DNA of 64,000 nucleotides from the NCBI GenBank assembly GCA_947627055.1, contig CANQUS010000004.1:1-64000 (forward strand), given 5' to 3'. The position numbers were made by a program, and so were the translations under genes. How positions within the stretch are numbered: position 1 is the first letter of the stretch; the number at the start of each line of letters is the position of its first letter. Of the stretch, positions 17,948 to 27,159 are shown piece after piece. The notes below the pieces were generated by a model that had not been told where the DNA came from, searched no databases, and saw only the letters and a program-made list of their open reading frames with translations. The DNA is from an uncultured Clostridia bacterium (GTDB lineage: Bacteria; Bacillota; Clostridia; Oscillospirales; Acutalibacteraceae).

Positions 17948-18699
17948 CAGAATACTACCTCCTCAGCCTTAAATACGGGACCGTTTTTACAAACGTGCTT
18001 ATAGCCCTGTGTTCCGTCCTCACGGTTGACAAGTACCGCACAGCCGAGACAAGCTCCGACACCGCAAGCCATTCTCTCTTCAAGCGAAATTTCGCACGGT
18101 ACTCCGACTTGTTTGGCCATTTCGGCAACACCTCGCAGCATTGCTGTCGAGCCGCAGGCGCAGACATACTCTGCATTGCCGATAACTTCTTTCAGCGCTT
18201 CGGTTACAAAGCCTTTGCTTCCGGCGCTACCGTTATCCGTCATAAGGATATGTTCGCTGATTTTCTTGAAATCGTCCTCAAGTATTACTGCGCTTTTGTC
18301 TCGAAATCCTGTTATGGTAACTGAATTTTTGCAATGCTTCGCCGCATAAAGCATAGGAGGAACTCCTATACCGCCGCCGATAAAAACGGTTCTTTTCTCA
18401 GGGTAAATCGTAAATCCATGACCAAGTGGAGCAATAATATCAAGCTCGCCTCCAACTTCAATCTGTGAAAGTATATCCGTACCCTCTCCGCGAACCTCAA
18501 AAACAAGGCGAAGCTCCGCACCGTTTACATCGCATATTGATATAGGTCGGCGCAGGGTTTTACCGGGAACGAGTATATGAACAAATTGACCGGGCTTTGC
18601 CGCAGCCGCAAAATCTTTATTTAGAATCCTGAAATCATATATTGTGTCTGTCAACTGAAATTTTTTGACAACAGGACACGGACGAGCATCATATTTCAT
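17947..18699 (-). CDS. pyrK: Dihydroorotate dehydrogenase B electron-transfer subunit
   Basis: 250 residues. FAD-binding part with GQFVHILVPG and LRRPISICD, NAD-binding part with TVFIGGGIGVPPMLY, and a C-terminal [2Fe-2S] site (ERMACGVGACLGCAV ... HVCKNGPVF). It carries electrons from PyrD to NAD+. ATG follows AAAGGAC. It begins the run to pyrD, the phosphatase, ruvX and vanZ. Confidence 0.96.
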   Translation of the reverse strand: MKYDARPCPVVKKFQLTDTIYDFRILNKDFAAAAKPGQFVHILVPGKTLRRPISICDVNGAELRLVFEVRGEGTDILSQIEVGGELDIIAPLGHGFTIYPEKRTVFIGGGIGVPPMLYAAKHCKNSVTITGFRDKSAVILEDDFKKISEHILMTDNGSAGSKGFVTEALKEVIGNAEYVCACGSTAMLRGVAEMAKQVGVPCEISLEERMACGVGACLGCAVLVNREDGTQGYKHVCKNGPVFKAEEVVF

Positions 18700-18795
18700 T
18701 TAATTCAGTCCTTTCGTGACATATATATTGATTATATCATAGCTTTTCAAATTATGGAATAAATTTTTATAAAATTTATCTATATCTATTTTTGA

Positions 18796-18855
18796 GTAAA
18801 TTCCCAAAGTAAATTCCGCTTCTGTACTGCTGTGGAATTTAATTTGGGAATTTGC
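18796..18855. repeat. 60-bp IS30-tip palindrome (MITE-like)
   Basis: GTAAATTCCCAAAGTAAATT at one end and the near-complement AATTTAATTTGGGAATTTGC at the other, with a short centre. The arms match the IS30 element's tips. It sits in the 360-bp gap between pyrK and the BofA-like gene; the rest of that gap shows no gene. Confidence 0.75.
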
Positions 18856-19058
18856 TTTTATGAAATTTGTTCATCTATAAAAACATAAGGAGACCGGAAT
18901 GCTCTGTACTTTTAAATACTTATGAATAAATACAGCTGAATTATGCGATGAAGCACCACAGCTGATCAATGTTTCCTTAATTAACTTTTCATTTTTTGAA
19001 TAAAAAATGAATCCATTTCATACATTTGTATCAGTAAAGAATTAGGGGGATGATCAGT

Positions 19059-19319
19059 ATGCCTGTTTGGGTAATTTTAACTATTTGCGGCGGAATATTT
19101 CTTTTGCTTGTAGGCATTCAGAAAATTATGAAATCAAAGCACCCTGTTCGTTCTGCATTACTGGGACTTGCCGTCGGACCCTTATGTATGGTTATCATTA
19201 ACATTATTTCTGTGTTCACTCATGTAAATATACCGATAAGCCCTCTTACTCTCGGAATATCCTCGGTACTCGGCGTTTCAGGGGTAACAGCCATGCTTTT
19301 ACTGCAAATAATAATTTAA
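19059..19319 (+). CDS. BofA-like small membrane protein
   Basis: 86 residues from the second ATG, which has GGGGG at proper distance; the first ATG touches the G-run. Three hydrophobic segments. The middle and end (RSALLGLAVGPLCMVIINII, then NIPISPLTLGISSVLGVSGV) follow the pattern of pro-sigmaK processing inhibitor BofA family proteins. In spore formers BofA holds back SpoIVFB; whether this organism sporulates is not shown here. It is convergent with the DUF4364 gene, only 2 bp apart. Confidence 0.65.
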   Translation: MPVWVILTICGGIFLLLVGIQKIMKSKHPVRSALLGLAVGPLCMVIINIISVFTHVNIPISPLTLGISSVLGVSGVTAMLLLQIII

Positions 19320-19321
19320 TT

Positions 19322-19921
19322 TTATTTGATTATGATTTTGTCAAGTGCATCCTTGATCATCTCACGATTTTCTGTGAGAGCGGCAAGCAGTACCGTATAT
19401 ATATACTGCGGGTCATTATAAAATGAACGTTTAATAAGCTCGACCTGTGCGAAATCCGGCATAAAAACAGTAAAGCTCATGAGCGATATATTTCCGTCAG
19501 TTATAGAGAACGATACATTATAGCCGCCGTTTTCAAGCTTATCGACTGTGACCGGATTTTCTTTTTGCAGCTTTTGCTTTGCAAAAAGCGAAATACAGGC
19601 TGAAACTGCCCTATCACGTGCTGTAAACGGTAGAGTTGTGTCCAACTGGCGTGCTATCATTTCGCCCCGTCCAGTGAGGACAAATGCATCCTTGTCATCA
19701 TCAGCTGGCGCTATATTGCCGCTTTTAAGTAAGTCGCAAATTGCGTCATTTGTCTCGAAATAATTCGCAAGCCCGTTATCGGAAATAACGGATACTATGT
19801 CCTCCTTTCGCAGCGGCTTTTCCGCCGAATTTAAAAGGTAGCATATAAGAATACAGATTTCACTTTTGTTTCGCAATCCTCCAGGCTCTATACCGCCTGT
19901 AAATGCGTCGTAGTCCTCCAT
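19322..19921 (-). CDS. DUF4364 family protein
   Basis: 199 residues; ATG at 19921 after GAGGTG. N-terminal winged-helix-like part (SEICILICYLLNSAEKPLRKEDIVSVI), a middle part with FVLTGRGEMIARQLDTTLPFTARDRA, and a C-terminal alpha/beta part ending LLAALTENREMI. This is the layout of DUF4364, common in Clostridia and thought to be a transcription regulator; its targets are unknown. Confidence 0.8.
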   Translation of the reverse strand: MEDYDAFTGGIEPGGLRNKSEICILICYLLNSAEKPLRKEDIVSVISDNGLANYFETNDAICDLLKSGNIAPADDDKDAFVLTGRGEMIARQLDTTLPFTARDRAVSACISLFAKQKLQKENPVTVDKLENGGYNVSFSITDGNISLMSFTVFMPDFAQVELIKRSFYNDPQYIYTVLLAALTENREMIKDALDKIIIK

Positions 19922-20193
19922 AAAGCACACCTCATTACTTAAATTTATAAGTTTAAAATCATTATATCATATTTTTTTAATAATTTGTAGACTGTTTTTG
20001 CGAATTTGTTTGCTAAGTTGTATAATAAAATGACCAACAGGGCAAAAAATATAGACTCATATTGAGAGCCTGTGACAAAAAGTTTAAGTGACCCAAAAAC
20101 AATGACGGAGGCAACAATATTAGAGCCAAGTATATGACTGAAAAAACAGAAAAGGTAAACACATGAATTACGAGGAAAGACTTAAAATCGAAG

Positions 20194-20233
20194 CAAAGTA
20201 AATTACACTGTGGATTTTACTTTGAGAATTTAC
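20194..20233. repeat. Truncated IS30-tip palindrome
   Basis: CAAAGTAAATTACACTGTGG at the left and the full tip complement TTTTACTTTGAGAATTTAC at the right; the outer bases of the left arm are missing. The gap around it (19922-20842, about 920 bp) otherwise holds only short or broken frames. Confidence 0.65.
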
Positions 20234-20336
20234 GCAGCTAACTTTTCAGTTTCCTGTCCAATTTCACCGTGGATTTCCCTCTCACGAATAATGGTGGCAA
20301 GTAGGTTTGAAGAAATATCCGAATTTATCTGTTATT

Positions 20337-20495
20337 TTAATCTGTATATATCTCAGAATCATCGCTTATTCCTTTTATCGTGTGAATCCAATTATCTAAC
20401 GATCCTAAACTCTCATTCCTGCCGTTAAGAAAAATCATCAAATCTTCTCCAACATCTATTAAATCCATTAACAATCGAAGAAAACTTAATGCCAT
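20337..20495 (-). CDS. Possible 52-residue ORF
   Basis: ATG at 20495, TAA at 20337-20339. Sequence begins MALSFLRLLMDLIDVGEDL and ends SDDSEIYTD; Asp/Glu/Leu-rich, helical. A GGAATGATCGAG stretch upstream is a poor ribosome site. It follows the next ORF by about 10 bases, as in a two-gene unit. Not recognised; could be a remnant of a longer gene. Confidence 0.3.
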   Translation of the reverse strand: MALSFLRLLMDLIDVGEDLMIFLNGRNESLGSLDNWIHTIKGISDDSEIYTD

Positions 20496-20505
20496 TTAAA
20501 CTCGA

Positions 20506-20664
20506 TCATTCCTTCAATGTACAGGATTCTAAATAAAACTTATATACTAATTGTTTTTCTTCGATCCTTTTCTTTAGTTCAGAAACAGAAATAGATTCGT
20601 TAAAAATAGTTTTGTAAAATCTTCCTAATTGTTTTATATACAAAATTAAATCATTTTCCTTTTA
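20506..20664 (-). CDS. Possible short ORF upstream of the 52-residue ORF
   Basis: Open frame of about 51 codons ending with TGA at 20506-20508 and containing YIKQLGRFYKTIF and SVSELKKRIEEKQLVYKFYL. It has no ATG; a TTG after AAGGAAA is the only plausible start. Amphipathic, helical. Either a small gene or the tail of a truncated one. Confidence 0.25.
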
Positions 20665-20796
20665 GCTTTTTATTTAAATAATATCAAGCTATCTCTTCTT
20701 AGACCTAAAAAATGAATTTACGAAATTACAATTTGCCCTTAGTTCATAAATCATAGATTTTTGTAAATAGTGTTACTATGAATTTCCTTAACAAAC

Positions 20797-20830
20797 AAAA
20801 AAGCCCCGAACCTTATGGCTCAGAGCTTTG
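20797..20830 (-). terminator. Terminator of the ABC transporter gene
   Basis: On the minus strand AAAGCTCTGAGCC pairs with GGTTCGGGGCTTT and TTTTTGTTT follows, 13 bases after the stop of the transporter gene. Confidence 0.8.
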
Positions 20831-20842
20831 ATAATTATTTGC

Positions 20843-23800
20843 TTATTCGGTACGCAGGGCAACGACCGGATCTTTTTTCGCTGCACTTCTTGAGGGTATC
20901 AATCCGGACAGCAGCGTTAAAACAACACTTATGATAATTAGGACGATAGCAACAGGAATCGGCAGAAATGCGTTCAAGTTGTTGATACCTGTTGCGGCAT
21001 GAATTATTGCGTTGATCGGTATACACAATAAACAGGTCACAAGTACACCCAGCATTCCCGAGGTCAGTCCTATAATGATCGTCTCCGCGTTGAACATACT
21101 GCTGACTTCACGCTTTGATGCGCCGATGGCACGCAGTATACCGATTTCTTTTGTACGTTCCTGTACAGAAATGAGTGTGATTACACCTATCATGATAGAT
21201 GAAACTATAAGCGAAATTGCAACAAAGGAGATTAGTCCATAGGTGATAGTATTTATAATCGTTGTTACTGACGACATCATCAATCCTATATAATCCGTAT
21301 ATTGAATTTTAGTTGTCTCATCTACGGATTCGTTATATTCCGCAATAGTATCAATGATGACATCCTTATTCTCAAATGAGGAGGCGTACAGATTTATAGC
21401 GGCCGGGTCATCTAGGTCCACATATCCAAGCTCTGAAAGATTATCCTCATAGCTTGATTCTGAGAATTCCATTATCTCGTCATAATAAACGGCAGCTTGT
21501 TCCGCAGTAAGAGTCTTTAAGAAATTCTGTAGTCCTGCCAAAAGCTCCTGAGGCTTCATTCCTGCCATCTGAGACTGTACATTTTGTTGATATTGTACTT
21601 TGATCTGTTCGGTCGTCATTTGAGTAAAGGCGTCTGTTATTTCCTCATCGCTCATTTTTGAAATATAAGAGGCAACCTCGTCCTGCGACATACTCATCTG
21701 CTGCATTAAAGCCTCTGTCATGGTTTTCTCCATATCAGTCCGCTTCATACCTTTCATTGCGTTTGCGGTTGAGGATCGCAGCTCCTCTTCCGAGGGAATA
21801 CTCATAATTTGTATATATACGGCAGCCTTTTTGTTGTTTTCTAATGAATTTATATAGGATCTAAATTCCTTTTCTTTCTCATCGACTGTCAGATTACCCT
21901 TAACCTCCTGAAACGGCAATCCCGTAAAAATATCCGTGGATTTATCCTTACGCTGTGCCTTTATAGCGTCTGAATCCTTACTGTGTTCGATAACATACTT
22001 AGTCAGATCACTTGTATATCCTATTGAACCCGAAAGCATAGCCGCATCAGAATCTTCATTCGGACGAATAATGCCTGTTACCTTGAGTGGGATCGCATTG
22101 TCATACAAATATTTCAGTCCGGCATCAGTATCACGCAGATCTTTGTACAGTCCCGTACTTTCATCGTAGCTGAAGCAGTCAGAGTTTAAAACAGTGCGAA
22201 ATTCCATGCCGCAAATTTCCTTATATGACCATTTGGAGGATTCCTTTTTTTCAAGCTTTGTGTGGTTGACAGCGGCGTCAACTATCTTGCCCATATCATC
22301 CTCGGACTCAAGACCGAGTGCGTAGAGCGTCGTATCATCAAGCTCATTGTTTTCATCCAACACGAGGACTATCTGATTATAAGCCGACGGCCATGTGCCA
22401 TATACGACGTCATACTGTTTTTTAAGCAAATCGTTAATGGGATCGCCGTTGTCTCCCGAAAGCATTTCCTGCCAGACATTAACGGATGAGCCTCCCATAG
22501 TGCTCGACATGGTATCCATAAACGATGAACTCATTAAAGGTGAACCTTCGCTCAACTCCATCATGGCGGACATATCAACGTTCATGTATTTCAACATCAG
22601 GTCTTGGAGCAGCTGCCTTGCGTCGGATGGAATGATTTTGTCATCTACATTTTTTGTAAATACCTGCAAATCAAGGTCGTAGCTGTATTGAATACCGTTG
22701 AGTGCCTCATTCAGCTTTGAGTCGCTGTCAGCATACTTGGTTTCAATATATTTTTTAAAGGATCTTAAGTCGTTTTCCGTTGTGTCGAGATCGTTCATAG
22801 CTTCCACAATATTATACATAGATGAATGCTCGTAGACGGCATCCTTTTTGTGTGAGAGATCTTCACTCGCTTTGTTCATAAAGGTTTCCATGATCGTGGT
22901 GAGATCGGTATGTGTTTTTTCAATGGTCAGCGGATACGATGAGAGAGCATTCTCCTGTACCTCATTTATGTATACCGTGAAGCCCTGTGATACAGCATAT
23001 ATCAAGGCGATTCCGATAATGCCGATGCTTCCCGCAAACGACGTAAGGGCGGTTCGACCCTTTTTTGTGATTAGATTTTTCAGCGACAGCATAAAGGATG
23101 TACCGAAAGACATAGACGGTTTCTTTTTCCTTCTCTTTTCCTCCTGTTCCGCTTTATCCTTTTTCTGTTCTTCTTTAATTTCCTTGTCACTCAGCGGAGC
23201 TGTATCGTCGGTTATCACGCCATCAAGCATACTGATTATTCTTGAGGAATATTTCTCAGCCAAATCAGGATTGTGCGTTACCATGATAACGAGACGATCC
23301 TTTGCTATTTCCTTTAATATATCCATTACCTGAATACTCGTCTTTGTGTCAAGAGCGCCTGTCGGCTCATCCGCAAGAATAATATCCGGATTATTTACAA
23401 GCGCTCTTGCGATAGCGACACGCTGCATCTGTCCGCCGGACATTTCACCCGGCTTTTTGTGAAGCTGATTGCCTAAGCCGACATCTTCCAATGCCTTGAC
23501 AGCTCTTTTCCTTCGCTCCGATTTAGAAACGCCCGATAACGTGAGTGCAAGCTCGACATTCTGCAATACAGTTTGATGTGGTATCAGGTTGTAGCTCTGA
23601 AAAACAAAGCCTATGGAGTGGTTTCTGTATGTATCCCAATTTCGTTCACGAAATTCCTTAGTGGATATTCCGTTGATTATCAGGTCGCCGCTTGTATATT
23701 TGTCCAGACCGCCGATAATATTCAGCATTGTCGTTTTTCCGCAGCCCGAGGGGCCGAGGATAGAAACAAATTCGCTGCTTCGGAATTTAAGGTCGATCCC

Positions 23801-23866
23801 CTTTAAGGCGTGTACCGTGTTTTCTCCGGCGGCATAATCTTTTTTTATACCTTTTAATTCTAACAT
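20843..23866 (-). CDS. MacB/LolD-type ABC transporter, fused ATPase and permease
   Basis: 1007 residues; GGGAGG precedes the ATG. Residues 1-230 are an ABC ATPase of the MacB/LolD/FtsE class: Walker [12 protein letters not shown]-loop FQSYNLIP, signature MSGGQMQR, Walker [14 protein letters not shown]-loop VTHNP. A Lys/Glu-rich linker follows, then a permease of FtsX type: one helix near 275-300, a long extracytoplasmic domain (~310-840, rich in Asp, Ser, Met), and three C-terminal helices with FtsX features ([36 protein letters not shown]). Such single-chain systems export peptides or act in envelope stress. The substrate is unknown. Upstream, about 110 bp off, lies a coiled-coil protein gene on the same strand. 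Confidence 0.93.
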   Translation of the reverse strand: MLELKGIKKDYAAGENTVHALKGIDLKFRSSEFVSILGPSGCGKTTMLNIIGGLDKYTSGDLIINGISTKEFRERNWDTYRNHSIGFVFQSYNLIPHQTVLQNVELALTLSGVSKSERRKRAVKALEDVGLGNQLHKKPGEMSGGQMQRVAIARALVNNPDIILADEPTGALDTKTSIQVMDILKEIAKDRLVIMVTHNPDLAEKYSSRIISMLDGVITDDTAPLSDKEIKEEQKKDKAEQEEKRRKKKPSMSFGTSFMLSLKNLITKKGRTALTSFAGSIGIIGIALIYAVSQGFTVYINEVQENALSSYPLTIEKTHTDLTTIMETFMNKASEDLSHKKDAVYEHSSMYNIVEAMNDLDTTENDLRSFKKYIETKYADSDSKLNEALNGIQYSYDLDLQVFTKNVDDKIIPSDARQLLQDLMLKYMNVDMSAMMELSEGSPLMSSSFMDTMSSTMGGSSVNVWQEMLSGDNGDPINDLLKKQYDVVYGTWPSAYNQIVLVLDENNELDDTTLYALGLESEDDMGKIVDAAVNHTKLEKKESSKWSYKEICGMEFRTVLNSDCFSYDESTGLYKDLRDTDAGLKYLYDNAIPLKVTGIIRPNEDSDAAMLSGSIGYTSDLTKYVIEHSKDSDAIKAQRKDKSTDIFTGLPFQEVKGNLTVDEKEKEFRSYINSLENNKKAAVYIQIMSIPSEEELRSSTANAMKGMKRTDMEKTMTEALMQQMSMSQDEVASYISKMSDEEITDAFTQMTTEQIKVQYQQNVQSQMAGMKPQELLAGLQNFLKTLTAEQAAVYYDEIMEFSESSYEDNLSELGYVDLDDPAAINLYASSFENKDVIIDTIAEYNESVDETTKIQYTDYIGLMMSSVTTIINTITYGLISFVAISLIVSSIMIGVITLISVQERTKEIGILRAIGASKREVSSMFNAETIIIGLTSGMLGVLVTCLLCIPINAIIHAATGINNLNAFLPIPVAIVLIIISVVLTLLSGLIPSRSAAKKDPVVALRTE

Positions 23867-23976
23867 TTAAATTTTTCCTCCCTATAAACGATTTGAGCAG
23901 CTTATCGCGGCTCGAATACAAATACTTTAAGCTTGGCTTGCAAGCGGAATTTATGTAAATATCCGAGGAGAAAAGG

Positions 23977-24711
23977 CTATTCATTATCTGCATCTGTGTC
24001 GGAGGATATATCCTGGGCTTTCGATTCCTGTGTAGTATGATCCTCCTGATTTTCATCGGGATACTTGATGACGGGGGTAGTGTTTGAGGAATCCTCTATA
24101 AAATCATCTTCAAACGGAATATTATTGCTTATATAAAATTCGTTCTTTATTTTCTTAAGTGCATCCATATTTGCACAAAGCCGTTTGTAAAGAGTATCAA
24201 GTCTGTCGTCAAGCGTCAGAGTACCGACCTTTATGTCACGCCTCAGCCATATAATATCCTCACGAAAAAGGTCAATTTCCTTTTCAATACTGTCGATAAG
24301 GTTTACGGCATCCATAGCCTTGACCTGTGCTTCATCAATAACGCCGAGTGCGCGAGCCTCAGCCTTCATCTTAATGTTCGTGAGACTTTCCTGAAGCTCG
24401 TCGTAGCGCTTTGCTTTAATCACAAGCAAGTCATACTTTTCCTGAAGCTGATGCTTTTCTTTGAGCCTGAGCTGCAGCTCGCTTTCATACGCTTCAATGT
24501 CGTTTTGCCTTTGTGCCGAAACATCCGCTAACTGCATTTGAACGGATTGCAGCGAATCGTATAGAGCGTTTCGTGCAGCAGTCATCTCAATCAAAGCAAT
24601 GCTTTTATTGGAAAGCTCAAACTCCGTTTCGTGCAAACGCTCCTTTAGCTGCTTAAGCTCCGATTCAATACTTGAGCTATGCTGTGCGACTTCTTTTTTA
24701 GTTTCATCCAT
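23977..24711 (-). CDS. Coiled-coil cytoplasmic protein
   Basis: 244 residues from the ATG at 24711 (GGGGTG upstream). Residues ~5-130 are heptad-rich coiled coil (SIESELKQLKERLHETEFEL, then LRLKEKHQLQEKYDLLVIK); a middle helical part (AEARALGVIDEAQVKAMDAVNLIDSIE) resembles the DivIVA/SepF-neighbour proteins in feel but without the DivIVA N-terminal motif. The tail is acidic and disordered. No signal or membrane helix. Function unknown. Confidence 0.75.
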   Translation of the reverse strand: MDETKKEVAQHSSSIESELKQLKERLHETEFELSNKSIALIEMTAARNALYDSLQSVQMQLADVSAQRQNDIEAYESELQLRLKEKHQLQEKYDLLVIKAKRYDELQESLTNIKMKAEARALGVIDEAQVKAMDAVNLIDSIEKEIDLFREDIIWLRRDIKVGTLTLDDRLDTLYKRLCANMDALKKIKNEFYISNNIPFEDDFIEDSSNTTPVIKYPDENQEDHTTQESKAQDISSDTDADNE

Positions 24712-24765
24712 GGTATCACCCCGAAAATAAATTGTAAACATACTGTCAACATAAATGTAAGTATT

Positions 24766-25542
24766 TTATTGTATATGCTGCATCCTTTTATCTTTAATGA
24801 CAATATCGTTTAGTGCGTTTACCGCGATTTTAACAGCACATTCAGTATCTGTATTTTGGGAATCGTCGCCGTCGTGCCTTTTTCGTTCCTGATTCCAAAT
24901 CGCGAGAAGTACCGAGCCTGCTCTTATCCCTCGTACTGCTGATACCGTAAACAATGCGGCTGTCTCCATTTCCGAGGCGAGAACCCCGCATTTGATATAT
25001 GCTTCCCACCTGTTTTTAAGCTCATTCGCAACAGGCATAGAGGAGTGATTGTGTTGTCCGTAAAATGAGTCCTTGCTGTGAACGACTCCGATATGATACC
25101 TTGTGCCAAAGGCTTTTGCAGAGCCGACTAATTCTGAGACCATAAAAAAGTCTGACACTGCGGGAAAGTCAGACGGAGCGTATTCCTTAGATGTTCCTTC
25201 GGCTCTTACTGCGGATGTTGCGATAACTATATCACCAGAATAAATATTTTCCTGCATACCTCCGCACGTTCCCACTCTTATGATAGTATCGACCCCGAGC
25301 ATATGCAGTTCCTCAAGGGCGATTGCTGCGGAAGCTCCTCCGATCCCCGTAGACGTCACCAGAATTGTTTCTCCGTGAAGTTCGCCTACATATGTTGTAA
25401 ACTCCCTGTTTTCCGCAAGAAACTGTGCGTTATCAAGATATGACGCTATAAGAGGAACACGTCCCGGGTCGCCGGGCAATATTGCGTATTTTGCAGTAAC
25501 GGCAGTCGGTATATTTAAGTGAAAGAGCTTTTCCTCGTTCAT
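24766..25542 (-). CDS. Uridine/purine nucleoside phosphorylase
   Basis: 258 residues; ATG at 25542 after GGAGG. NP-I family: YAILPGDPGRVPLIA, TSTGIGGASAAIALEEL, IIRVGTCGG, GVVHSKDSFYGQ, and SEMETAALFTVSAVRG with the catalytic nucleoside-binding Glu-Met-Glu. This layout is nearest to uridine phosphorylase (Udp). It splits nucleosides by phosphate to base and (deoxy)ribose-1-phosphate for salvage. It follows the CorA gene with 38 bp between. Confidence 0.9.
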   Translation of the reverse strand: MNEEKLFHLNIPTAVTAKYAILPGDPGRVPLIASYLDNAQFLAENREFTTYVGELHGETILVTSTGIGGASAAIALEELHMLGVDTIIRVGTCGGMQENIYSGDIVIATSAVRAEGTSKEYAPSDFPAVSDFFMVSELVGSAKAFGTRYHIGVVHSKDSFYGQHNHSSMPVANELKNRWEAYIKCGVLASEMETAALFTVSAVRGIRAGSVLLAIWNQERKRHDGDDSQNTDTECAVKIAVNALNDIVIKDKRMQHIQ

Positions 25543-25580
25543 ATATTTTACCTCCAAGACACCTGTTAAAAAATTGTGCC

Positions 25581-26510
25581 CTAAAACATATCTTTCTTTT
25601 TTAGGATAATATATGCTATAAACATCATAACTGCGGAAAGGAGAATCGGAAACCACCAAAATTGGTCAAAGGGCAGACCTCCCTCAATGTTCATACCGTA
25701 CAAACCCGAAATAACCGTAGGTATTGACACAATAAGCGTGAGGGAAGCCAAAACCTTCATGACCATATTAAGGTTGTTGCTTATAATCGATGCGAAGGTA
25801 TCCATCTTTCCCGACATGATATTAAGGTGTATTCCAACCATCTCAATAGCCTGTTTAATTTCTATGAGAACATCCTCCAACAGATCCTGATCGTCTTCAT
25901 ACAGCTTGATATGGCGTCCGCGCATCAGCTTTTCGAGAGTTATCTCGTCTGCCTTCAGCGATGATGAGAAATAAACAAGAGACTTTTGAATTTCAAAAAG
26001 CTGCATGATCTCTTTATTACGCATGGCTTTTTTCATTTTTTGTTCAACGTGTTCGCTGATCTTATCTATTTGCTTGAGGTATTGAAGATACTTGGTAGCA
26101 ACTCTGAGCATTATATGGAATACAAATTGCGTTTTGTAGTTTGTTAGAACATCCTTGACTACACCCTCGGAAAATTCACTCAATATGGGGTTATCTCTGA
26201 GTGAGACGGTGATAACGTTTCTTTCTGTTATCATGATTCCGATCGGCATGGTCGTATAGCGTATGCTTGTATCAAATTTTTCAACCGATGGAATATCTAT
26301 GATAATCAAGGTAACTCCGCTTTCATTGTCTATATGGGAGCTTTCCTCCTCGTCAAGCGAAGCACGGAAAAAATCCGGTTCTATGCTGAAGTCCTTGATA
26401 AGGCTTGCGACTTCTTCGCCGTCAGGCTCGATGCAATTTATCCAGCAGCCCGGCTCATAGTCCTCTATCTCCTGGATCCTGCCGTTAATGGTTTTATAGT
26501 AGCTGATCAT
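25581..26510 (-). CDS. CorA-family divalent cation transporter
   Basis: 309 residues. Soluble N-terminal domain, a long helical stalk (ATKYLQYLKQIDKISEHVEQKMKKAMRNKE region, 140-240), and two C-terminal membrane helices with the hallmark YGMN motif (SGLYGMNIEG) between them; the tail ends KKKDMF. CorA pentamers conduct Mg2+ (sometimes Co2+ or Ni2+) inward. AAGGAAG lies 12 bases before the ATG. Its leader of several hundred bases is highly structured (see 26520-27000), which suggests control after transcription start. Confidence 0.92.
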   Translation of the reverse strand: MISYYKTINGRIQEIEDYEPGCWINCIEPDGEEVASLIKDFSIEPDFFRASLDEEESSHIDNESGVTLIIIDIPSVEKFDTSIRYTTMPIGIMITERNVITVSLRDNPILSEFSEGVVKDVLTNYKTQFVFHIMLRVATKYLQYLKQIDKISEHVEQKMKKAMRNKEIMQLFEIQKSLVYFSSSLKADEITLEKLMRGRHIKLYEDDQDLLEDVLIEIKQAIEMVGIHLNIMSGKMDTFASIISNNLNMVMKVLASLTLIVSIPTVISGLYGMNIEGGLPFDQFWWFPILLSAVMMFIAYIILKKKDMF

Positions 26511-26519
26511 TTTAAGCGC

Positions 26520-27000
26520 ACTTCCTTACAAAAGTAAATCAGAGCGCAAAAAATAAGATATTATGCGCTCTGTTCAGATTTATAATCCGTTTTCGACCTA
26601 CAGACGGGTCTGAACTCATAATATCCGCACCTTTCTGAAATGTTTTATAGCCGCTGTACGATTGTAACCGCCGCTGAGGCGGATAACATCTGTCGTTTCA
26701 GCGGGGAACGATCCCACGCTGAAATCTTCAAAAATTTTTGCGATTTTGGTTGTTTGTTATTGCTGCGTTTAAAAAGCTTTTGAATATTTCATAAATTATT
26801 ATATCAATAAAAGTAGTTAAAAGCAATATTTGTTTTCAAAATTTATTAAATACTTAACTTTGCGGCCTACTAAACATCGCAGCTTTTATTTAAATGCTCT
26901 GATAACATTAAACAGTTTCAGAAACCTCTTAATAATATGGTTTCATAGGTATATAGCCGCTGTACGACGTCAACCTCCTATAAGGCATTAGAGACATAAT
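26520..27000 (-). promoter_or_regulatory. Candidate structured leader with a duplicated motif, upstream of corA
   Basis: On the minus strand two similar units occur: a short hairpin ending in GG, then TTrAC, then TCGTACAGCGGCTATA. One is at 26646-26678, the other at 26950-26982. Between the second unit and the ATG there are clear stems: TTTCAGCGTGGGA/TCCCCGCTGAAA, GTTCAGA/TCTGAAC and AGAGCGCA/TGCGCTCT followed by a weak T stretch. This fits an RNA element that controls CorA synthesis. I could not match it to the M-box, NiCo, yybP-ykoY or ydaO consensus from memory. Confidence 0.4.
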
Positions 27001-27098
27001 TAGATATTCATTTTTAATTATCGGAGTTTTCTTAAAATCAGCCAATTATAAATTGTCATGATACCAAATATATAATACTGATCAATACTATTGCTTTC

Positions 27099-27126
27099 TT
27101 GACTTTTTAATTTAGTATATTATAAT
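27099..27126 (+). promoter_or_regulatory. Sigma-A promoter for the transglutaminase-like surface protein
   Basis: TTGACT (27099-27104), 16-base spacer, TATAAT (27121-27126), 34 bases before the ATG at 27160. Confidence 0.7.
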
Positions 27127-27159
27127 TTTAGTATATATAAATGAAATGGAGGAAAAAAT

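Noticed and set aside
26520-27000. M-box, NiCo or yybP-ykoY riboswitch upstream of corA
   Set aside because: The known core sequences of these families, as far as I remember them, are not found on the minus strand; left as an unassigned structured leader.
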